Positions 5,695-10,912 of a stretch of DNA of 10,912 bases are shown here, one piece after another. Within the stretch, counting starts at the first letter, position 1. Every line of letters begins with the position of its first letter. Source of the DNA: Bacteroidota bacterium (GTDB lineage: Bacteria; Bacteroidota; Bacteroidia; JAADEI01); contig WFXT01000047.1 in assembly GCA_015490475.1 (NCBI GenBank), forward strand, positions 1-10,912, read 5' to 3'. Below the pieces are notes generated by a model. It was not told the origin of the DNA and made no database searches. It saw only the letters and a program-made list of their open reading frames with translations. The position numbers and the translations under genes are program-made.

Positions 5695-6360
5695 TTATGA
5701 AACATCAACAAGTTTTGGATTCAACCACCTGTGCAACCAGATTATTACCCCTACCGTTATCAAAGCGGCTGGGGGCAACAACATCAAACCATTATTAACA
5801 TATCCCAATTCGTAAAACGATTGAGGAATTACGGGAATATCAAACACAGTTCCCGAACCAAACAATTCTCTAAAGAAAGCAACTATAATGAGAACAGCTC
5901 CATAGCCCAAGCCGTTACCTATACCATCAAGCAAAGAGGGCCAAGGCTTATTACCCATTGCAAATGCTTCCAGACGCCCCATAATGATACAGTTAGTAAT
6001 AATCAATCCAACAAAGACAGACAGTTGTTTACTAACATCATAAGCAAAGGCTTTTAATATTTGGTCAACAAGGATAACAAGAGAAGATATAACCACCAAT
6101 TGAACAATCATCCTGATACGGTGAGGAATAGTATTTCTAAGCAGAGAGATAGTAAGGTTGGATAAAGAAGTAACTGCTATAACAGCAAGGGACATTACAA
6201 CAGCTGGTTCTAATTTAACGGTAACAGCAAGAGCGGAGCAAATTCCCAGAACCTGAACAGTTATGGGATTAATGTCGTTAATGGGGTCTAACAAGTAGCG
6301 AAGATTCTTTCTTGAGAAGAGCCCTTCTTTCTTGCGTTGCTTGACTGCTGTATCACTCAT
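5695..6360 (-). CDS. nqrD: Na+-translocating NADH:quinone reductase subunit D
   Basis: A 221-residue membrane subunit with about six hydrophobic helices. The N-terminal cytosolic part contains LLDPINDINPITVQVLGICSALAVT. C41 in GICSALAVT and C124 in LIITNCIIMGRLEAFA are the two Cys expected to bind, with NqrE, the intramembrane iron-sulfur centre. EAFAMGNKPWPSLLDGIGNGLGYG is a conserved NqrD/RnfE segment. RnfE is the nearest paralogue, but the complete nqrA-F context settles the name. The start codon overlaps the nqrC stop by 4 nt (ATGA), a translational coupling arrangement, and nqrE follows after 16 nt. Confidence 0.97.
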   Translation of the reverse strand: MSDTAVKQRKKEGLFSRKNLRYLLDPINDINPITVQVLGICSALAVTVKLEPAVVMSLAVIAVTSLSNLTISLLRNTIPHRIRMIVQLVVISSLVILVDQILKAFAYDVSKQLSVFVGLIITNCIIMGRLEAFAMGNKPWPSLLDGIGNGLGYGAVLIIVAFFRELFGSGTVFDIPVIPQSFYELGYVNNGLMLLPPAALITVGVIIWLHRWLNPKLVDVS

Positions 6361-7076
6361 GCTTGTACTTTTTTAATTTTTTCCTGTTTGATTTTTTCCA
6401 GTAATGGTCTGTAAAGAGGCAGCCATTCTCTCAACATTGCATCCACACCGTTTGTTGTTAATGTTGCTCCTGAAACACCATCTATCTCATTATCACTTTT
6501 TGCCCTGCCTGCCTTCACTACTCTTAAAACGTAGCGTCCATTTTCATCAAACGCTTTTCTCCCTACAAATTTAGATTGAAATTCTGGTTCTGCTATCTTA
6601 GCACCCAGCCCAGGTGTTTCACTTTTATGGTCAAAAACTACTCCTGCAATAGTTGTTAAATCTTCTTCAAGAGCAACATACCCCCATATTGGTCCCCATA
6701 GTCCTACACCATAACAGGGGACTATGTATTTTGAATCTTCATACACAAAAACAGGTAACAATCTGTCTGCAGGCTTTTTCTTTCTCTCCTGTCCGACGTC
6801 AACGTTAAAAGCAGTTCCATGACCTTCTTCAACAATAGTTCCATCATGTTTACCTACGAATTCCTTCACTTTATCATGAAATAGCTGGTCAGCATTCTTC
6901 TTGTTGAAATCTGTGAAGCCAACAGTTTTGAATATGTATGAAATTTTCTCAAATTTGACATTACGATCCTGATATGGTTTGAGTGCCATTGATACCACTG
7001 CCAGGGCAGACCCCACAATGAACGCCATTCCAAGCGAGTAAAAAATCGTATATGTAGTGCTATTTGTATTAGGCAT
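6357..7076 (-). CDS. nqrC: Na+-translocating NADH:quinone reductase subunit C
   Basis: A 239-residue subunit with one N-terminal membrane helix (about residues 11-31) and a periplasmic flavin domain. The flavinylation motif DGVSGAT (199-205) fits the Dxx(S/T)GAT pattern, so T205 should carry FMN as a phosphoester, attached by ApbE. VGLWGPIWGYVAL (124-136) and ETPGLGAK (153-160) are other family hallmarks. Electrons pass from the NqrD/E iron-sulfur centre through this FMN to NqrB. The start overlaps the end of nqrB by 8 nt (ATGCCTAA), and the end overlaps nqrD by 4 nt. Length is within the usual range. No apbE gene is in the window. Confidence 0.98.
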   Translation of the reverse strand: MPNTNSTTYTIFYSLGMAFIVGSALAVVSMALKPYQDRNVKFEKISYIFKTVGFTDFNKKNADQLFHDKVKEFVGKHDGTIVEEGHGTAFNVDVGQERKKKPADRLLPVFVYEDSKYIVPCYGVGLWGPIWGYVALEEDLTTIAGVVFDHKSETPGLGAKIAEPEFQSKFVGRKAFDENGRYVLRVVKAGRAKSDNEIDGVSGATLTTNGVDAMLREWLPLYRPLLEKIKQEKIKKVQA

Positions 7077-8337
7077 GGCTTGTTTCTTTTACTGGTTTTT
7101 GTTCGGGTGTTTGAACATCGGCTGTTAAAGCAGCAACCTGCCTGCTTCTCCTATTTATGTATGACTTGATAACCAGATGGTCAATCAATGGTGCTGATAC
7201 ATTGCCAAGTAAAATGGCAAGCATCACCCCCTCAGGATAGGCAGGATTAAGAACTCTTATTATCAGTGCTACCACGCCAATTAAGAAACCATATATCCAT
7301 TTTCCTGTGAAGGTGGAAGCACTGGTAACAGGGTCAGTAGCCATATATACCAAGCCAAAGGCAAATCCACCCATTACGAGATGATAATACCATGGAAGAG
7401 CCATATATTCATTTGCAGGGAACAAGTTAAACAAGATTGCAGCAAAGATGCCTCCCAATAACATGCCTGCCATTATCCTCCAATCTGCCACACCAGTGTG
7501 AAGCAGAAGTCCTGCACCCAATAAGATTGCCAAAGTTGAAGTTTCTCCGATGGAACCGGGTATCCATCCAAAGAACATGTCCCAGAATCCATAGCTCTGA
7601 TAAGAAAACGATTTTAATGCCTGATAGCCGCCTTCAGCAGCAACAGCAAGGGGTGTGGCTCCCGAAAAGCCATCAACAAGTTTATCTGCTGCATCTCCGA
7701 GATATATCCACACCTGGTCTCCTGACATGTGGGCGGGATAAGCAAAGAACAGGAATGCACGAGCTAACAAAGCAGTATTGACAACATTCATGCCCGTTCC
7801 ACCAAATATTTCCTTCCCGAAAGTAACGGCGAAGGCAGTAGCCACAGCCACCATCCACAAGGGTATAGTGGGGGGCATTATCAATGCAATAAGAGGTCCT
7901 GTCACGAGAAAACCTTCTGTAACAGGGTGTTTACGGATAATAGCAAACAGTACTTCAATTGTGCCACCCACAGCCATAATAACAATCAGGATAGGTAAAA
8001 ACACCTTCAGACCCACTAAGAATTTATCTATAAATCCTTCTGTGAGTCCCGTATATTCTCCAATGGCGAGATAGTGTTGATGTCCAATGTTCCATATACC
8101 GAATAGCATTGGTGGAATAAGGGCAAAAACAACGTGAATCATTAACCTTTTGAGGTTCATTCCGTCCCTAACGTGTGTTCCCGGCTTGTCGTGTGTAACC
8201 TTTGGAGGCAGAAAGAGGAACGTCTCTATTGCCTCGTATAGATAGTAAAGATTTTCAAACTTCCCTCCCTTGGTGAAATGGGGCTTCACTTTTGTTTGCA
8301 AGAAGTTCCAGAGGGAATCGGTTAGTTTTTTCATCAT
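7069..8337 (-). CDS. nqrB: Na+-translocating NADH:quinone reductase subunit B
   Basis: A 422-residue polytopic membrane subunit, the largest membrane component of Na+-NQR, which holds the Na+ path together with flavins. A cytosolic N-terminus (THVRDGMNLKRLM, 54-66) leads into about ten hydrophobic helices. DGFSGAT (222-228) is a Dxx(S/T)GAT motif, so T228 is the expected covalent FMN site. GSIGETSTLAILLGAGLLL (261-279) and YMATDPVTSAST are strongly conserved NqrB/RnfD segments. The C-terminal tail after about residue 400 is hydrophilic and Gln/Lys-rich and probably cytosolic. The start is MMKK; either Met is possible. It lies 20 nt after nqrA and overlaps nqrC by 8 nt. Confidence 0.98.
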   Translation of the reverse strand: MMKKLTDSLWNFLQTKVKPHFTKGGKFENLYYLYEAIETFLFLPPKVTHDKPGTHVRDGMNLKRLMIHVVFALIPPMLFGIWNIGHQHYLAIGEYTGLTEGFIDKFLVGLKVFLPILIVIMAVGGTIEVLFAIIRKHPVTEGFLVTGPLIALIMPPTIPLWMVAVATAFAVTFGKEIFGGTGMNVVNTALLARAFLFFAYPAHMSGDQVWIYLGDAADKLVDGFSGATPLAVAAEGGYQALKSFSYQSYGFWDMFFGWIPGSIGETSTLAILLGAGLLLHTGVADWRIMAGMLLGGIFAAILFNLFPANEYMALPWYYHLVMGGFAFGLVYMATDPVTSASTFTGKWIYGFLIGVVALIIRVLNPAYPEGVMLAILLGNVSAPLIDHLVIKSYINRRSRQVAALTADVQTPEQKPVKETSHA

Positions 8338-8357
8338 AGTGCAAAGTTATTTTAAAA

Positions 8358-9740
8358 TTATCCAACTTCGTGCCTGAACAATTCAATTCCTTCTCTGAGG
8401 ATTTTCTGTACGGGTGTCTTACTTGTGCACACGAACTCACAGAGGGCAAGGTCTTCCTCAATCACTTCATGGATGCCCAATTGCTCCATCAAATCAAGGT
8501 CCTTTACAATGATTGCTTTGAGTAAGTGCTGGGGATATAGGTCCATCGGTGTTACCTGCTCATATTCACCGGTAACAACAAATGGACGTAGTTCACCGTG
8601 CAATTTAGTGTTGACTTTGTATTTAACAGGAATACCAAGGTGATAAAGCACTCCAGACAGGAATGTTCTGGATATGCTTGGCTTGGGATAATGAGTGATA
8701 ATCCACCCGTGGAATTCGGGAAAGTCTCCTTCTGGAATGACAGTTACCATGTTGTCTTTGATGGACACATGTCCTTTTTCTGGGTCAATTTTTGTTCCTG
8801 TGAGAACATTTCCACTGATTACCCTCACATGGTCGCTCTTGAGTTGCCCTTTCAATAGGGCTTTCACATTGACTCCAGCGAACGTTTCGTAAAAAGCAGG
8901 GTTTTTCACTTCATGTGCAGTAAGTGCTATCTTTGTTGTCAGGTCAACGATTCCCTTTCTAAAGAGGCGTCCCCACCAGACCAGATATTGCGGTTTAATA
9001 GTCCATACCTTCCGTGCTCCCTTGTAGGTCGGGAAAAGATGATGAATATGAACCCCTACATTACCAGAGGGATGAGGACCAGAGAAAAAGTATTTTCTAA
9101 CATTATCGCCATCAAGAGAAAGGAAAATATCCTCATGAGGTCTATCGGCACTATAGCCAAGGAAAATGGGTAGCCCATCTGCTAATTTTTTCAATGCTTC
9201 CCATCCTGCAAGAAAGTCCTCTTCATATCCTTTGATGAGGAACTCAAGGCGTGGAGCAAGTGGATGAGTGTCAAACATTGACATAAATATGGCATCTGGC
9301 TTCTCATCTGGTCTTGGGACCAATCCATAAGGGCGTCTGACCATTAAAGCCCACAAACCGCTTGATAGAAGGGCACTACGAACACTTTCCGTACTATCCA
9401 GAGACACTTTGTATTCATAGTAATCTTGCTCTTTATCCAGCAGGATAACTATTTCTTCAATGCGACGCTTTGGTCCTCGTCTTATTTCTACTATTTCACC
9501 AGAAGCAGGTGCCGTCCATGTCAATTCCTCACCATAGTCCTTGTCATAAAACAGAGGCTCTCCTGCCTTAATTTGACCTTCCTTCTTGAATAGCTTAGGG
9601 ATGGGGCGAATCCCAAGGAAATCCGTTGGCTTAATAGCAACAGTAGTGGGATTTTCGGGCAAGGGAATAATCTTCTCTTCAGCTTCTCCCTCAATCAGCA
9701 GGTCATAACCCCTCTTGAGTTTTATTACGGGATATGCCAT
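8358..9740 (-). CDS. nqrA: Na+-translocating NADH:quinone reductase subunit A
   Basis: A 460-residue soluble cytosolic subunit that docks on NqrB; in this family it has been linked to quinone binding. The N-terminus VIKLKRGYDLLIEGEAEEKI is the NqrA opening, followed by DFLGIRPIPKLFKKEGQIKAG and a biotinyl-like hammerhead segment (APASGEIVEIRRG). Later hallmarks are GNVGVHIHHLFP, the TIKPQYLVWWGRLF region, RVISGNVLTGTK and TPMDLYPQHLLKAIIVKDLD. Near the C-terminus is LALCEFVCTSKTPVQKILRE (C434, C438), equivalent to the 'CxFVC' stretch of other NqrA proteins. It is the first gene of a gapless six-gene operon. The ATG at 9740 leaves only 38 nt to the upstream Kazal-type gene, in which a -7-like box lies. 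Confidence 0.97.
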   Translation of the reverse strand: MAYPVIKLKRGYDLLIEGEAEEKIIPLPENPTTVAIKPTDFLGIRPIPKLFKKEGQIKAGEPLFYDKDYGEELTWTAPASGEIVEIRRGPKRRIEEIVILLDKEQDYYEYKVSLDSTESVRSALLSSGLWALMVRRPYGLVPRPDEKPDAIFMSMFDTHPLAPRLEFLIKGYEEDFLAGWEALKKLADGLPIFLGYSADRPHEDIFLSLDGDNVRKYFFSGPHPSGNVGVHIHHLFPTYKGARKVWTIKPQYLVWWGRLFRKGIVDLTTKIALTAHEVKNPAFYETFAGVNVKALLKGQLKSDHVRVISGNVLTGTKIDPEKGHVSIKDNMVTVIPEGDFPEFHGWIITHYPKPSISRTFLSGVLYHLGIPVKYKVNTKLHGELRPFVVTGEYEQVTPMDLYPQHLLKAIIVKDLDLMEQLGIHEVIEEDLALCEFVCTSKTPVQKILREGIELFRHEVG

Positions 9741-9759
9741 TGTTCCATTATTGTTACTG

Positions 9760-9767
9760 CAAAAGTA
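9760..9767 (-). promoter_or_regulatory. Candidate -7 box (TACTTTTG) for the nqr operon
   Basis: On the minus strand TACTTTTG matches TAnnTTTG exactly, in the 38-nt gap between the Kazal-type gene and nqrA, about 20 nt before the nqrA ATG. It is followed by 'CA', as is the candidate rpmB element. There is no clear TTTG at the -33 position, which would fall inside the upstream coding sequence. If real, the transcript leader would be only about a dozen nucleotides. Confidence 0.4.
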
Positions 9768-9778
9768 ATAAGGTTTAT

Positions 9779-10096
9779 TTAATCATTCTGTGACTGGCAT
9801 GGTCCTTTCGTCCATCTCAGGACACCAGCACATCTGGCAAAACACGAATTACTATAAGTCTTGCCATCACATCCACACACAGGGTCATAAACTTGAATAC
9901 ACATACAATCAGGCTTAGGGTCCCCTTTACATTGAGTAGTATCAGAATTATTTTCTCTTAACTGAATTGACATATCTGGGCTCTCACTATTATTAGAATG
10001 CTTTTGGCTCTCTGAATTACAGGGCTTGACAATCATGAATATTGCTAAAAGAACTATTGTGCGCATATTGATTCTTTTTGTAGTGATTTGAGCCAC
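9779..10096 (-). CDS. Exported Kazal-type protease-inhibitor-like protein, possible lipoprotein
   Basis: The reading frame allows 105 residues from ATG at 10096, but the Met at residue 11 (ATG at 10066) is the better start. MRTIVLLAIFMIVKPC then gives a short export signal, and the overlap with the upstream gene shrinks from 43 to 13 nt. After a Ser/Asn-rich linker, the C-terminal 37 residues form a Kazal domain, CMCIQVYDPVCGCDGKTYSN through to GPC. Its spacing is C66-x7-C74-x10-C85-x3-C89-x10-C100, with C64 before it. By alignment the P1 (protease-contact) residue would be Q68, two after the second domain Cys, which is not a classic trypsin or elastase P1. Extra Cys are C56 and C76. If C26 is lipidated, eight Cys remain, allowing four disulfides. 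Kazal domains inhibit serine proteases, and inhibition here is inferred from family only. The lipobox (VKPC) is weak. Confidence 0.8.
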   Translation of the reverse strand: MAQITTKRINMRTIVLLAIFMIVKPCNSESQKHSNNSESPDMSIQLRENNSDTTQCKGDPKPDCMCIQVYDPVCGCDGKTYSNSCFARCAGVLRWTKGPCQSQND

Positions 10097-10912
10097 TGAC
10101 TTCTTAATTGTGTTGTCTCTTCCACGGTAACATGATAATTGTAAATTAATGGCACAGATGAAACTGGCACTTTAACTCTTAGTTCCCTATTGCCTCGCTT
10201 GACAATCATAGTTATTTCCTTTTTATATTGTACAAAGTAATTAAGCCAATGTCGTATATTTTCTGGTTCAGGGAACACTCCTTCAATCCCAAGTATCACA
10301 TCATCATACGCCAGTTCTGTAGTTGCCGAAATACCCGGAAGCATATAAATTATTCTCCCTGTGTTAGAAACCTTAAACCCAAGGGATGCACTATAAGGTT
10401 CTGCAGGAATTTTCAACACATTGGCACCTATGTATGACAATGCTTCCTTCAAGTCATCTTCAATATCACTCATAGTAAACACATATTTGTAGAAAAGTTG
10501 CTTTAATTTATCACCGCCCCATTCGGAAAGTATGGAAATCAAATCATCTTCTGTGAATCCCTTGCCTTTCAAAGCATAGTTATGATAGAGGTAGCACATC
10601 AAATGGTCAAAAGAATAGCGATTATTAGTGTGAATTCGCAGGTGTATATCTAATAAGAAGGTGACAAGTGCTCCGTGTGTATATATAGACGTTGTCCTAT
10701 GAGGGATGTGTTGCGAATACCCATCTATCCACAAGTCAAAGCTTGATTCAGCGAGAGATTTATTAAATCGTCCGTAGTTCTGGAAAAATCTTGTTAAGAT
10801 GCGAGAGAAATCTTCAGCCCACGTGTTCATGGATATAAGACCCGTTCTCAACAGAAGCAGCTCGCCATAATAGGTAGTAACGCCTTCAAGGAAAAATCCC
10901 ATTTCAGTATAG
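10054..10912 (-). CDS. M61-family metallopeptidase (glycyl aminopeptidase-like), C-terminal part with PDZ domain
   Basis: The frame is open through the right edge (residues YTE precede the first visible Met, so that Met is internal). It provides about 286 residues of the C-terminal part. MGFFLEGVTTYYGELLLLRTGL matches the M61 stretch in which the Glu of 'EG.T.YY' is the third zinc ligand; the HExxH helix would lie upstream, outside the window. NKSLAESSFDLWIDGY, the 'YTHGALVTFLLDIHLR' segment and KGFTEDDLISIL are further M61 landmarks. From about residue 155 of the visible part comes a PDZ domain (ASLGFKV..., IIYMLPG, DDVILGIEGV, ITMIVKRGNRELRVKV). These enzymes are usually secreted or periplasmic aminopeptidases, but the signal peptide is not visible. 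The gene overlaps the start of the downstream Kazal-type gene, so the two are probably cotranscribed and translationally coupled. Confidence 0.88.
   Translation of the reverse strand, partial: YTEMGFFLEGVTTYYGELLLLRTGLISMNTWAEDFSRILTRFFQNYGRFNKSLAESSFDLWIDGYSQHIPHRTTSIYTHGALVTFLLDIHLRIHTNNRYSFDHLMCYLYHNYALKGKGFTEDDLISILSEWGGDKLKQLFYKYVFTMSDIEDDLKEALSYIGANVLKIPAEPYSASLGFKVSNTGRIIYMLPGISATTELAYDDVILGIEGVFPEPENIRHWLNYFVQYKKEITMIVKRGNRELRVKVPVSSVPLIYNYHVTVEETTQLRSQWLKSLQKESICAQ

Noticed and set aside
7437..8074. Plus-strand frames opposite nqrB, including a Gln-run protein
   Set aside because: They are antisense to a conserved membrane protein, and the Gln run is the reverse of Ala/Val/Glu codons in nqrB.
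8255..8461. Minus-strand 68-residue frame across the nqrA/nqrB junction
   Set aside because: It overlaps the 3' end of nqrA and the 5' end of nqrB in another frame and has no family-like features.
10066..10096. Upstream ATG at 10096 as the Kazal-type gene start
   Set aside because: It would put ten polar residues before the signal sequence and increase the overlap with the M61 gene. The Met at 10066 gives a normal export signal, but the wider span is kept in the feature because the choice is not proven.

Overview
The window looks like a chromosomal segment of a Bacteroidota bacterium. The evidence is the gene order L28 - L33 - DUF4295-like - FtsY, the zinc-ligand-free forms of L28 and L33, a DUF2147 secreted protein, a surface protein with 'VGIGTTTP..KL.V' motifs, and upstream elements matching the TAnnTTTG -7 box of the Bacteroidota primary sigma factor. 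The sequence is AT-rich and densely coded, with few clear Shine-Dalgarno sequences. The exact order or family cannot be told from this stretch.

Layout. (1) Positions 1-1103, minus strand: the N-terminal 367 residues of a secreted, repeat-built fibre/adhesin-like protein that continues beyond the left edge. (2) 1104-1290: divergent intergenic region with a good minus-strand promoter and a small dyad. (3) 1291-3536, plus strand: a DUF2147 exported protein, then a translation and targeting cluster (rpmB, rpmG, a 55-aa DUF4295-like gene, ftsY) ending in a heavy-metal-associated (HMA) domain protein whose start overlaps the ftsY stop. (4) 3544-3693, minus strand: a 49-aa SMP-like basic protein, convergent with the HMA gene and downstream of nqrF. 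(5) 3784-9740, minus strand: a complete nqrABCDEF operon for the Na+-translocating NADH:quinone reductase. (6) 9779-10912, minus strand: a Kazal-type inhibitor-like exported protein that overlaps the 3' end of an M61-family metallopeptidase, which is cut by the right edge.

How the genes work together. The six Nqr subunits form one respiratory sodium pump. NADH is oxidised on NqrF (FAD and a 2Fe-2S cluster), and electrons pass via the NqrD/E membrane iron-sulfur centre and the covalent FMNs of NqrC and NqrB to quinone, exporting Na+. All the cofactor-binding residues I looked for are present. The flavin transferase ApbE is not in the window and must be encoded elsewhere. FtsY is the signal-recognition-particle receptor, sitting as usual with ribosomal protein genes. 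I see no CRISPR array, tRNA, rRNA, insertion sequence or obvious horizontally acquired cassette. Most of the window is housekeeping. The least ordinary parts are the repeat-built surface protein, the overlapping M61/Kazal pair, and the small genes that length cut-offs would miss.
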